Assembly: GCA_905372155.1 (NCBI GenBank)
Contig: CAJPNZ010000006.1
Span: 1-59,661, forward strand
DNA from: Propionibacteriaceae bacterium
GTDB lineage: Bacteria > Actinomycetota > Actinomycetes > Propionibacteriales > Propionibacteriaceae
Length of the DNA: 59,661 nt
Direction: 5' to 3'
Shown piece after piece: positions 32,632 to 40,883 of the stretch (positions are counted from its first letter, which is position 1; each line of letters opens with the position of its first letter). The notes beneath the pieces are model-generated. The model made no database searches. It was not told the origin of the DNA and saw only the letters and a list, made by a program, of their open reading frames with translations. The position numbers and the translations under genes are program-made.

Positions 32632-33566
32632 GTGGAGGATCTTAAGGGATGTTCTTCATCCACCTCTTCCGGGAGGCGTGGCAGGCGCCGCGACTTCGCC
32701 AGTCCCAGGACGTGGTCCCGGAACAGCGCGGCCGACGGCAGCAGACGCCGGCCAGCGGCCCAGCTGAGCCCGATCTCCCGGAAGGCGTCGTCCTCCGCGA
32801 GGCGCTGTAGCCGCACCCCGGCCCTGACGCGGCCGGGAGCCAACGCCACTCCGAGCCCGGCCGCGACGTAGCCGTAGAGCGTCGGGAGGTCGTCGGCGAC
32901 GAGTCCCGCCGCGGGTTCGATTCCGTGACGGGACAGCAGGGAGCCGGTGATGGCCCACAGCTGCGAGGTCCTGCGCATCGTGATGAGGCGTTCCCCGCTG
33001 AGCCGGGTGACGGGGACGGGGGCGGCGCCGGCGGCGAGCGGGTGCCCCTCGGGCAGCAGCAGCCGAAGCGGTTCGCGCAACAGCCCGCGCCAGTGGTGGG
33101 CCCGCCCGCGAGGCCTGAGCGTTGTCAGCTCCAGGTCGGTCTCGGAGCCCGTCCCGGTGGCCGGGGTGGTCTCGTCGTGTCTGGCGCTCATGTCCAGCTG
33201 CACGTCGGGATGCTTCTTCAGGAACCCGGCCGCGATCCGGGGCACCAGCCACTCCCCGAACGAGTGCGGGAAGGCGAGGGTCACCAACCCCGACTCCGGG
33301 TCCATCAGCTGTGCCACCTCGGCCAGGCCGTCGTCGAGCTGGTGGAGCATCGCGTCCACGTGGTGCTTGAACGTCGCCCCGGCGCGGGTGAGGCGCAGGA
33401 CGCGTCCCTCGCGCCGCAGCAGGGGGGCGCCCACCTCGTCGGAGAGCCTGGCCAGGGCTCGTGAGATCCCGGGTTGGGAGGTCCATTCCAGCTCGCTCAC
33501 CTCGGTGACGGTGGCGCCGTCGGCGACGAGCTGGAACCAGCGGAGGACGTTCGTATCCATATTCAT
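32628..33566 (-). CDS. LysR family transcriptional regulator
   Basis: This 312-residue LysR protein has an N-terminal winged helix (about 1-60) containing V-T-E-V-S-E-L-E-W-T-S-Q-P-G-I-S-R-A-L-A-R-L-S-D-E-V-G, followed by the linker helix and a two-lobed effector domain with S-G-L-V-T-L-A-F-P-H-S-F-G and an L-V-A-D-D-L-P-T-L-Y-G-Y-V-A-A-G-L-G-V-A-L turn. It reads away from the short gene at 33637; the 70-base gap is the usual place for a LysR target promoter. It is coupled to satD downstream. The effector is unknown. Confidence 0.88.
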   Translation of the reverse strand: MNMDTNVLRWFQLVADGATVTEVSELEWTSQPGISRALARLSDEVGAPLLRREGRVLRLTRAGATFKHHVDAMLHQLDDGLAEVAQLMDPESGLVTLAFPHSFGEWLVPRIAAGFLKKHPDVQLDMSARHDETTPATGTGSETDLELTTLRPRGRAHHWRGLLREPLRLLLPEGHPLAAGAAPVPVTRLSGERLITMRRTSQLWAITGSLLSRHGIEPAAGLVADDLPTLYGYVAAGLGVALAPGRVRAGVRLQRLAEDDAFREIGLSWAAGRRLLPSAALFRDHVLGLAKSRRLPRLPEEVDEEHPLRSST

Positions 33567-33636
33567 AACCTAGCTGCATGGATTATCTTACAAACGGGTA
33601 TTGGACGCATGGGATCTCCCGGCGCAGCATTGAGTC

Positions 33637-33819
33637 ATGAGCATCCGTAACTTCCTCAACCGCTTCCTCGATTCCGAGTTCGGTGTCTACCCCGCCACCC
33701 GTGGCGCGGTGGTTGTGATGCCGACCCTGACGGCCCGTCCCGCCATCATCCGCACCTCCGACACCTCTGAGCACGCCGAGGTGAGCTGGCCCGGACGTGA
33801 CTGGGCCACCGCCCACTGA
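33637..33819 (+). CDS. Small protein of unknown function, divergent from LysR gene
   Basis: This 60-residue open frame starts with MSIRNFLNRFLDSEFGVYP and ends W-P-G-R-D-W-A-T-A-H. The amphipathic N-terminal helix and lack of signal peptide suggest a soluble or membrane-surface small protein. The ribosome binding site is weak. A good intrinsic terminator (33835-33872) follows and the LysR gene is divergent, which is why I accept it as a gene and a possible LysR target. Confidence 0.5.
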   Translation: MSIRNFLNRFLDSEFGVYPATRGAVVVMPTLTARPAIIRTSDTSEHAEVSWPGRDWATAH

Positions 33820-33834
33820 CCCCTCGATTTTCCC

Positions 33835-33872
33835 GTGCGGGGCCGGATCGTGAATACGAGCCGGCCCCGCAC
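33835..33872 (+). terminator. Intrinsic terminator
   Basis: GTGCGGGGCCGG (33835-33846) pairs perfectly with CCGGCCCCGCAC (33861-33872) and is followed by TTCTT. It lies 15 bases after the short gene at 33637-33819. Confidence 0.7.
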
Positions 33873-33954
33873 TTCTTCCCGGAAGGCTCGCGGACCGAGG
33901 CCGTCTTCCCCGGAGCCGCTCGAGGCGGGTCGTGTCGGGCCGTTGTGTGTGGAG

Positions 33955-34103
33955 CCGGTTGAGCCGGGCCGTGAGGGACGAGCGGCCCGAGTCGAAACCA
34001 TTCGGCAGCCGAACAACGCACCCGATCGCAAGCCCCCGGACAGGCGCACGATGGTTTCGACACGACCAGCTCGCTGACGCTCGCAGGCCGGCTCACCCAA
34101 CTT
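33955..34103. repeat. Dispersed palindromic element, copy C
   Basis: The left arm starts GGTTGAGCCGGGCCGTGAG and reaches GAGTCGAAACC. The right arm starts GGTTTCGACACGACCAGCTC and ends GGCTCACCCAACTT. Remnants of a further right arm follow to about 34172. The whole 33820-34218 gap between a plus-strand gene and the minus-strand binding-protein gene contains only this and the terminator at 33835. Confidence 0.8.
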
Positions 34104-34218
34104 GATGCGAGATGATTCCGACGCGACCTGCTCGCCCGAGGCCCACCGGTCGGCTCAGCCGGCCTTGACCGTGTGGTTTCGGCACGGGGCCGCGCCCGAT
34201 CATGGCGGGCAACGCCTC

Positions 34219-35214
34219 CTAGCCACCCCAGCAGGTGCGCACGCCGTACTCGACGTTCTTCGACGTGACGCCCGGCGCGGGTGAGCCGGTGACCAGCTCG
34301 GTGCCGGTGGCCAGGTAGCCCGACGGTTCGCGTCCCTCCCGGACCTTCGCGACGATCGCCTCGACGCCCTCGCGCGCCATGTTCTGCGGGAACTGCATGG
34401 CCGTGGCGTCGATGTCGCCGGGGCGCACCGAGTTCTTCATGGCCTCGCACCCACCGTCGATGGCGACCACCACGACCTTCGACAGGTCCTTGCCCGCCGA
34501 CTTCAACGCGTCGACGGCACCTTGTGCGGCGGGTTCGTTGACCGCGTAGACCACGTTGATTCCGGGGTTCCTCGTCAGGGCCTCCGTCATGGCCTGCTGG
34601 GCCAGGCCCCGGTCGCCTTCGACGTTGGCCTGGGCCACCACCCAGCCCGAGTCGGCGGGGATGTTGAAGCCCTCCTGGAAACCGGTGCCCCGGCTCTCAC
34701 CCGAGGCGATTCCGGGTGAGAGGTTCAACATCACGATCTGCGGGCTCAGCCCGAGTTCGTCGCTCTTCGCCCGGGCGTAGCGGCCGATCAGTTCCCCGGC
34801 CCGCTTGTTGTCGGTGCCGAAGTAGGCGTTCGTGGTCTCCTGCGGCTCCATGGGGGTGTCGAGGGCGATCACGGTGATGCCCTTGTCGCGTGCGGCCTGG
34901 ATGTCGGCGGCCAGGGCGGTCGAGTTCGTCGGGGTGATGAGGATGCCGTTGACCCCCTTGTCCACCATCTCCTTCAGGGCCGTGCGCTGCGATTCGACGT
35001 CGACGTCGCTGCTGCCCGTCGCGGCGGTGAGCGTGGCACCGGCCTTGCGGGCCGAGTCCTCGGCCACCTTGCGCAGTGTCACCCAGTACGGGTTCGTCTC
35101 CTGCTTCGTGATGAGCCCGATGCTGACCGGTGTCCGGTTGTCGGAGCAGGCGCCCAGGGCGGCGGTGATGCCGACGGCCAGGGCGGCTGCCAACCACTTC
35201 GACAGGGCTTTCAT
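34219..35214 (-). CDS. Sugar-binding lipoprotein (RbsB-like, Peripla_BP_4)
   Basis: This 331-residue exported lipoprotein has a signal MKALSKWLAAALAVGITAAL and lipobox G-A-C-S. The mature part is a LacI/RbsB-type two-lobed binding domain: I-G-L-I-T-K-Q-E-T-N-P-Y-W-V, G-V-N-G-I-L-I-T-P-T-N-S-T-A-L, V-I-A-L-D-T-P, F-G-T-D-N-K-R-A-G-E-L-I and N-E-P-A-A-Q-G-A-V-D-A-L. Such proteins normally feed ABC importers for ribose, fructose or similar sugars. Here its start codon overlaps the stop of a FucP-type MFS symporter gene (ATGA at 35211-35214), and no ABC permease or ATPase is present. It is either a relic of an ABC operon or works with the symporter. Confidence 0.87.
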   Translation of the reverse strand: MKALSKWLAAALAVGITAALGACSDNRTPVSIGLITKQETNPYWVTLRKVAEDSARKAGATLTAATGSSDVDVESQRTALKEMVDKGVNGILITPTNSTALAADIQAARDKGITVIALDTPMEPQETTNAYFGTDNKRAGELIGRYARAKSDELGLSPQIVMLNLSPGIASGESRGTGFQEGFNIPADSGWVVAQANVEGDRGLAQQAMTEALTRNPGINVVYAVNEPAAQGAVDALKSAGKDLSKVVVVAIDGGCEAMKNSVRPGDIDATAMQFPQNMAREGVEAIVAKVREGREPSGYLATGTELVTGSPAPGVTSKNVEYGVRTCWGG

Positions 35215-36491
35215 GATGCCTCCTTCCTGGTGTGGAGCATGTCGTAGGCGGCGTAGGCGGCCACGAGCGCCAGACACACAGCCGGCACGATGAAGCCGAC
35301 CGCCGATCCGGCGACGTCCATCACACGAGCCTGGACCATCGGGATCAGGGCGCCGCCGAGGATGGCCATCACCAGGCCCGCGGAACCGAATTTCGCGTCG
35401 TCCCCGAGGCCCTTGAGGGCCATACCGTAGATGGTGGGGAACATCAGCGACAGGGCCGCCGAGATGCACACCACCGCGATCAGACCGATGATGTTCAACA
35501 CGAGAATCGAGGTCAGACAGCATCCCACCCCGAAGAGCGCCATGATGAGCAGCAGCACCGCCGGTCGTACGATGCCGAGCACGAAGACCATCACGAACCG
35601 GGCCACCAGGAACAACAGCAGGCTGCCCTGCAGCCACCAGCCGGCCGCCTCGGGGGAGGTTCCCATCACGTCCTGGGCGTAGATGATGGTGTAGGTCCAG
35701 GTGCAGGTCTGGGCGGCCACGTTGAAGAACTGTGCGGCCACGCCGTAGCGGTACAGCTTGTTGCCCCACAGGCGCCCGAAACGTCCGCTCCCTCCCTTGG
35801 GGGTGGCCTCCTGTGGGGGCAGGGGGAGCCTGCGGAAAGCGATCAGCAGCCAGATGATCACCAGAGCCGTTGCGATTCCGAGGTAAGGGCCGAGCACCAG
35901 ACCGAGATCGGCCTCCTGCGCGGCGAGGGCCTCCTCCTCGTTCATGATGGATTTCGCGGTCTCGGGGGTCAGGTGCGGCAGGATCAGCACCGCACCCATC
36001 AGCACACCGAGGTTCGCGCCGATCGGGTTGAAGGCCTGCGCCAGGTTGAGCCTCCGGGTGGACGTCGTCTCGTCGCCCATCGCGATCACCAGGGGGTTCG
36101 CGGAGGTTTCAAGGATGGACAGCCCGGCGGCCAGGGTGAACAGTGCCAGCAGGAACATGGCGTAGGTGAGGGTCTTGGCCGCCGGGAAGAACAGGAAACC
36201 CCCGATCGCGGCCAGCCCGAGACCGGTCAGCAGGCCGGCCTTGAAGCCGAATCGCTGGTTGATCATCGCGGCTGGAACCGCCAGCAGGAAATAGGCTCCG
36301 TAGTACGCGAACTGAACCAGCGACGACTCGAGGATGGTCATGGTGAAGATGCTCCGGAACACACCCACCAACACGTCGGTCAGGTTGGCGGCCGTGCCCC
36401 AGGCGGCGAAGCACAACAGGAGCAGCAGGAACGGGACACGCAACTCCTTTGCTACCAGCGCAGGACGTTGCTGGGTTGACGGGGCGGCCAT
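35211..36491 (-). CDS. MFS sugar:H+ symporter, FucP family
   Basis: This 426-residue membrane protein has about 12 segments and belongs to the L-fucose/glucose-galactose permease (FucP) branch of the MFS. Typical features are F-A-A-W-G-T-A-A-N-L-T-D-V-L near the first helix, Y-Y-G-A-Y-F-L-L-A-V-P-A, G-L-S-I-L-E-T-S-A-N-P-L-V-I and N-L-A-Q-A-F-N-P-I-G-A. AGGAGG precedes the ATG. Its stop codon overlaps the start of the sugar-binding lipoprotein gene. The substrate is probably a 6-deoxyhexose or hexose; this is by family only. Confidence 0.87.
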   Translation of the reverse strand: MAAPSTQQRPALVAKELRVPFLLLLLCFAAWGTAANLTDVLVGVFRSIFTMTILESSLVQFAYYGAYFLLAVPAAMINQRFGFKAGLLTGLGLAAIGGFLFFPAAKTLTYAMFLLALFTLAAGLSILETSANPLVIAMGDETTSTRRLNLAQAFNPIGANLGVLMGAVLILPHLTPETAKSIMNEEEALAAQEADLGLVLGPYLGIATALVIIWLLIAFRRLPLPPQEATPKGGSGRFGRLWGNKLYRYGVAAQFFNVAAQTCTWTYTIIYAQDVMGTSPEAAGWWLQGSLLLFLVARFVMVFVLGIVRPAVLLLIMALFGVGCCLTSILVLNIIGLIAVVCISAALSLMFPTIYGMALKGLGDDAKFGSAGLVMAILGGALIPMVQARVMDVAGSAVGFIVPAVCLALVAAYAAYDMLHTRKEAS

Positions 36492-36623
36492 GTGACCTCC
36501 TGTTTCCGGGCGTCTTCGCCCTGTAGGGTTTCGTCAGTTTAACCCCGGTGAAGGACGTTTTCCCATGGTCCGGAGAAAATTTGTTCCGTGGAATTGTCGG
36601 TGGTGGGTGGGAGGCTGGTGACA

Positions 36624-37063
36624 TGGAGATCTACTCGCGGGTCACGGTGGTGGTGCTGGGTTTTCTGCTGGCCACGGTGGCGGGCACGCCGGTGGTGCGC
36701 GGGTTGTTCCGGCTGGTGGACTGGCAGACCCGGCGTGAGGCCCAGCGGCGTGAGGCGGCCGAGGAAGGGGAGGGTGGTCCGGAACTGATAGACCTCCGGC
36801 TGGTCAGGGCCGGGAAGGAGCTGCCCGGGGGGCGCTGGCTCGGGTTGCTCGAGCGCGCCGCCACCTACGCCTGCATCGTCGCGGGTTTTCCCGCCGGGAT
36901 CGGGGTGGTGATGGTGGTCAAGGGATTCGGCCGCTACCCGGAGCTGCGCACCCCCGACACCGCCAAGAGCGAGCGTTTCATCATAGGAACCCTCGCCAGT
37001 CTGCTGTGGGCGTCGTTGTGGGCGGGGGCGGTGGCGCTGAGTTTCTCGTTCACTGCGGGCTGA
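36624..37063 (+). CDS. Conserved membrane protein, unknown function
   Basis: This 146-residue protein has three hydrophobic segments: about 5-30, 80-100 and 120-143. Between the first two lies a charged cytoplasmic loop, R-R-E-A-Q-R-R-E-A-A-E-E. The stretch F-G-R-Y-P-E-L followed by E-R-F-I-I-G-T-L-A-S-L-L-W-A (about 104-134) resembles a conserved motif of uncharacterised actinobacterial membrane proteins. GGGAGG sets the ATG. It is divergent from the FucP-type gene across a 132-base gap. No function is assigned. Confidence 0.65.
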
Positions 37064-37496
37064 GCCGGATCGAGGCCCGGTGCGGATGGTTCGCTTCTTC
37101 CGCTTTTTCCGGTGGGGCCCGGGTTCGTTGGGTTGGCTTTCAGCATGAATTGAGTGGCCCTCTGTGAATTGTCCGGCTCGGGGTGTGGATCTGGTCCGTG
37201 GCTTCTGGTTTGTTTGTCTATCGGGCAACCAGGTCCGGTTGTTGGCAAGGCAGTTCGACAGGTCTTGTTTAAACTTGTCGGAAATAAGTTGAACGGCGTT
37301 CTTGTCGCCAAAGACGCGACTACCGGCGTGTTCTCATGTTTGAAACTTCGCGCATCATGGGTCAAGCGGTGCAGGTGGACTTTCTCCGTGGTTGGCGGTG
37401 AACCCCAAAACTCTTGCTCAATCCCATGTCGGCCGACGTGTCTACCCGCGTGGATGGCTGTATTTTCCTCTCTGGAACCGTGATAATTTTCGCTTC
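37064..37496. other. Lower-GC intergenic region upstream of the MATE exporter
   Basis: No gene is supported in these 433 bases. Base composition drops here and stays lower through about 39.7 kb. TTCGACA (about 37255-37261) and TGTCGGAA (about 37278-37285) form a near-symmetric pair around GTTTAAAC, which could be a regulator site for the exporter. Confidence 0.4.
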
Positions 37497-38861
37497 ATGA
37501 GCGAACCCGAACAGGTCGCCGTTGGTCGCGTCATATCGATCGCACTTCCCGTGGCGCTGCAGAGTCTTCTCATGTCCACTCTCTCGCTCGTCGACCAGTT
37601 GATGGTGGGGCAGATTGGTTCGACGGCCGTGGCGAGCGTCGGCATCGGTGCTCAGGTCACGATGCTGGTCTCAGTCGTGGTCACAGCCCTGTCGACTGCC
37701 GTGGGCGCATTCACGGCGCAATTCGCGGCTACGGGTCAGACCGGTCAGGTCCGTGGAACCCTGCGTTATGCCAGCCTTGTTGCAATGTGTGTTGCGGCTC
37801 CGGTGGTCGTGGTGGGCGCCATCGCGCCGGCCTTCCTTGTCCGCCCCTTCACTGCGGATCCTCACCTGGAGGTGACGGGAGCCCCGTATTTGCGGTTGGT
37901 CGCTTTGTGGGTCCTGCCCACCGCGGTCATCCTGGTTTGCACGGCCATCATGCGATCCATGGGTGAGACGAAACTGCCCCTGCAGGCAGCAGCGGCCGCG
38001 ATCTTCGTCAATCTTTTTCTCGATTGGGTGCTCATCTTCGGCAATCTCGGAGCGCCACGTCTGGGACTTGTCGGCGCTGGTGTGGGTTCTTTGGTGGCCC
38101 GTCTGTCGGAGTGTGTCTGCATTGTCGTCGCCATGATGCGGCTGTTGGGGGCCAAGGGCTGGGGGAAGCGAATGCCCGCTGCCATGCGGCGCAAGATTCG
38201 AGACGCCGCTTTGCCGCTGGTGTTGACCGAACTGATCTGGGTTCTCAGTGAAAACACGTACGTGGCTGTCTACGGGCGTATCGGTACGGAAGCGTTGGCC
38301 GCAATGACGATGACCTACCCCGTTCAAGGGATTGTCATGGGACTCTTCAGCGGCCTGGCAGCCGCCTCGGTTCCCGTGCTCGGTGACGACCTGGGGCACG
38401 AACGTCGGGACAAGGCACTGGTCGATGCCCGCGCACTCTTGCGGATTGGCATTGTCGGTGCCGCCGTCGTAGCCATGATCGTGGCGCTTCTTGCGCCCTT
38501 CTATGCACATGCCTACTCGGTGACGCCATCGACGGCAACGTTGTCGGAGGCCTGCCTATGGGTCTTCTCGGCCTATCTCGTGGCGAAGGTGGGAAACCTG
38601 GTCATGTCCGGGGGCATTCTGCCAGCAGGTGGCGACACGCGTTACCAACTGGTCATGGAGAGCCTTGCCACGTGGCTGCTGGGGGTCCCTCTGGCCTTCT
38701 TCGGTGCTTGTCTTCTCGGCTGGCCGACATGGGCCGTGTACGCGCTGCTGAGCGTCGAGGAACTGGCGAGGCTGCTGATCGGATGGCGCCGGGTGAGGAG
38801 CGGCCGCTGGATGCGCCTCTCGGTGGGTTCGGTCGCCCACAACGCGGGGGGCGTCCGATGA
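37497..38861 (+). CDS. MATE family efflux transporter
   Basis: This 454-residue inner-membrane exporter of the MATE (NorM/DinF-like) family has about 12 membrane segments in two similar halves. Recognisable parts are A-L-P-V-A-L-Q-S-L-L-M-S-T-L-S-L-V-D-Q-L-M-V-G at helix 1, I-M-R-S-M-G-E-T-K-L-P (the conserved R-x-x-G-x-T/D-x-x-x-P turn) and its second-half equivalent, G-I-L-P-A-G-G-D-T-R-Y-Q. The ATG at 37497 opens the first helix; upstream in-frame codons are not convincing. Base composition is lower in GC than flanking genes and an IS3 remnant follows, so horizontal acquisition is likely. The substrate is unknown. Confidence 0.88.
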   Translation: MSEPEQVAVGRVISIALPVALQSLLMSTLSLVDQLMVGQIGSTAVASVGIGAQVTMLVSVVVTALSTAVGAFTAQFAATGQTGQVRGTLRYASLVAMCVAAPVVVVGAIAPAFLVRPFTADPHLEVTGAPYLRLVALWVLPTAVILVCTAIMRSMGETKLPLQAAAAAIFVNLFLDWVLIFGNLGAPRLGLVGAGVGSLVARLSECVCIVVAMMRLLGAKGWGKRMPAAMRRKIRDAALPLVLTELIWVLSENTYVAVYGRIGTEALAAMTMTYPVQGIVMGLFSGLAAASVPVLGDDLGHERRDKALVDARALLRIGIVGAAVVAMIVALLAPFYAHAYSVTPSTATLSEACLWVFSAYLVAKVGNLVMSGGILPAGGDTRYQLVMESLATWLLGVPLAFFGACLLGWPTWAVYALLSVEELARLLIGWRRVRSGRWMRLSVGSVAHNAGGVR

Positions 38862-39795
38862 CAGGTGCTGGCTTGTTCACGCAGGTGAGTCGGGTGGCCC
38901 TTTGGCGGTCAGTGGTATCGACGTGCTCGAGCCGTGGTTGCATGACTGCCACGTGGGCTGCTGTGACGAAGACCTGCTGAAGCTGGAGCTCGCGGCTACT
39001 GTTGAAGCGGCACACCGTTACGGCCTGAGAGTTGTCGTGGGCTTCAGCCTGCGGACGGTGGTGGTCCGCGACTGTGAACTCCTCGAGTCTGCCCCGAGGA
39101 TTTCTGTTGGGTGCATTGTCCTGGGAGCCCGAGCCTCATGCCTCCTTGCGCGGAAGGTGTCGCACTCAATTGCCTCGTGAGGCCTGCTCACAGGGGGCGC
39201 ATCGGCCAGCAAAGCCCTTGGCCAGAGCTCGTTTGAAGATGGTTGGAACAAGCCTCGATGCGTCGCTGGGACGGCGAGTATTTCACGGCGTTTCCGGGTT
39301 TCTGGCATGCCTCTGCCCCGCCGCGCGTGGTATCCGGAACGCGACACCTTCAGGTGGCGACACATCAAATGGATCAAGGTGCCGTGTCCTCCGCTTGTTC
39401 ACCCGGCTTCCTGCAGTTTGCGCGGCCAGATCGTAGGATCTCGCCATCTCGCTGATCGCGTGGAACTCTTCGACAACCTCCAACGCGACCCGCTGCTTGA
39501 AGTTTTCACTGTACTTGGATGCCGACGCAATGCGGATCTTACCTCGCCTGTTCGATCAAATCTGTTTTTCAGCACTGCCCACGAAACACGTGGCACTCCA
39601 TTTCGTTAATTCCCTTCCCTGGTTCGTGGCCTCGTGGCTACTCTTCCGGAGGGAGGAAGTCCAGCCGGCGGGGTGTGTGTTCCGGGAGGTGCGGTCCATT
39701 CCGTCGCGAAACGACGCGATGACACCACCTCGAGGCTACCCCTGAATCGATTGCGTGATGTACTCTTCGGCTGTTCATCATGAGGGGGAGGAACC
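38862..39795. other. Degraded region with a transposase remnant and an unplaced coding scrap
   Basis: Besides the IS3 remnant described separately, a plus-strand frame from about 38902 to 39060 reads like genuine protein (GIDVLEPWLHDCHVGCC, then A-T-V-E-A-A-H-R-Y-G-L-R-V-V-V-G-F) but has no start signal and then loses sense. I do not recognise it. The remainder up to 39780 holds nothing identified. The next gene has a good binding site (GGGGGAGG) at about 39783. Confidence 0.5.
39018..39560 (-). pseudogene. IS3-family transposase remnant (orfA/orfB fused by deletion)
   Basis: On the minus strand, about 39560-39430 encodes an OrfA-like start (K-Y-S-E-N-F-K-Q-R-V-A-L-E-V-V-E-E-F, then I-S-E-M-A-R-S-Y-D-L), the helix-turn-helix region of IS3 transposases. 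Soon afterwards, in another frame, M-C-R-H-L-K-V-S-R-S-G-Y-H-A-R-R-G-R appears (about 39370-39310). This is the typical N-terminus of the IS3 OrfB. The sequence then degenerates; the DDE core is absent. An internal deletion plus a large truncation therefore removed most of the element. Terminal inverted repeats were not found. Confidence 0.65.
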
Positions 39796-40689
39796 ATGCC
39801 GGAAATCATCGTCGGCGCCCACGCGACAATGCCGTTTGAACGGGGCGATCAGGAGAGTTTCTACGCGGGGCTGGCGGAGAGAGATCTCGCGACGGCTCTC
39901 GAGATTCCCTACGCGGATTCCATTCATGAGGATCCGGTCTGGTTCGCATCCCAGGTTCGTGGCCGATTCCGGCACGGCGTCGTCACGGCCCTTCCCGGCA
40001 CGGTGAGACGCCTCGCGGACGATCCTGCCTTCGGACTGGCCTCCACCGACGACCAGGGCAGGCGGGCCGCCGTCGAGTGGATCACCGAGGTGCGGCGGGC
40101 CGCTGAGGAACTGAACCAGCGAACCGGGGAGGAAACCGTCTCGTTCGTTCACGTCCATTCGGCCCCGGGGATGAGGGCATCTGCTGACGCCTTCCAGCGT
40201 TCCCTCGCCGACCTGGAGGCCGACGACAGGTTCCGGGCGGAGATGGTGATCGAGCACTGCGACGCCTATTCGCCGATCTTTCCCGGGGACAAACGATTCC
40301 TCAGCCTCATCACCGAACTCGCCGTCGCCGATGAGTGTGGATTCGCGATCAGCTGGGGCAGCTCCGCCCTCGAATGGCAGAATCCCGACCGCCCCCGCCA
40401 GCACGTCGAGATCCTCGCCGAGGCCGGACGGCTGCGCGGCCTGATCTTCTCCGGTGTCGCGGCCGTCGACACGCGCTGGGGAAAGGCGTGGACGGATCTT
40501 CAGCTTCCCCTGTCCACCGACGAGCCGGCCTCGCTGATGACACCGCAGCGGGTGACCGACTGCGTCTCCGTCGCCAGCAACCGGGTCGCCTACCTGGGCG
40601 CGAGGGTCAAGGCCCCGGCCGGGGCCAACGTCGAGACCAGGCTGAAGGTCGTGGCCTCCGTGGTCGACCTGCTGAAACCCCGGGACTGA
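39796..40689 (+). CDS. DUF4862-like protein (TIM-barrel type)
   Basis: This 297-residue soluble protein has alternating strands and helices of a TIM barrel: I-I-V-G-A-H-A-T-M at the start, V-V-T-A-L-P-G-T-V (about 56-64), V-S-F-V-H-V-H-S-A-P-G (about 114-124), A-E-M-V-I-E-H-C-D-A-Y (about 147-157), F-A-I-S-W-G-S-S-A-L-E and L-R-G-L-I-F-S-G-V-A-A. The E-H-C-D block is a candidate metal or acid-base site like that of xylose-isomerase-like enzymes. I recall this as DUF4862, a family without known function. GGGGGAGGAACC precedes the ATG. Confidence 0.6.
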   Translation: MPEIIVGAHATMPFERGDQESFYAGLAERDLATALEIPYADSIHEDPVWFASQVRGRFRHGVVTALPGTVRRLADDPAFGLASTDDQGRRAAVEWITEVRRAAEELNQRTGEETVSFVHVHSAPGMRASADAFQRSLADLEADDRFRAEMVIEHCDAYSPIFPGDKRFLSLITELAVADECGFAISWGSSALEWQNPDRPRQHVEILAEAGRLRGLIFSGVAAVDTRWGKAWTDLQLPLSTDEPASLMTPQRVTDCVSVASNRVAYLGARVKAPAGANVETRLKVVASVVDLLKPRD

Positions 40690-40719
40690 CCGCGGTCCGT
40701 GCCGAAGCCTTCCACCCCG

Positions 40720-40869
40720 AAGCTGGTTGAGCCGGCCTGCGAGCGTCAGCGAGCGGGTCGTGTCGAAACCTCTTGCGCGTGTCCGGGGACTTGTGGTCGG
40801 GTTTGTTGTTTGGCCACCGGGGGTTTCGACTCGGGCTGCTCGTTCCTCGCAGTCCGGCTCAACCAGCTT
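40720..40869. repeat. Dispersed palindromic element, copy D (best complete copy)
   Basis: It starts AAGCTGGTTGAGCCGG and ends CCGGCTCAACCAGCTT, which are perfect reverse complements over 16 bases. Inside the ends come CGAGCGTCAGCGAG / CTCGTTCCTCG and GTGTCGAAACC / GGTTTCGACTCG. A variable centre of about 55 bases carries GTGTCCGGGGACTTG. It fills the gap between the convergent DUF4862-like and typA genes. Confidence 0.85.
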
Positions 40870-40883
40870 GGGAAGGGGGCCGT

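Noticed and set aside
32134..32871. 245-codon plus-strand frame across satD and the LysR gene
   Set aside because: It is a shadow frame; both minus-strand genes have clear family motifs and a coupled start/stop.
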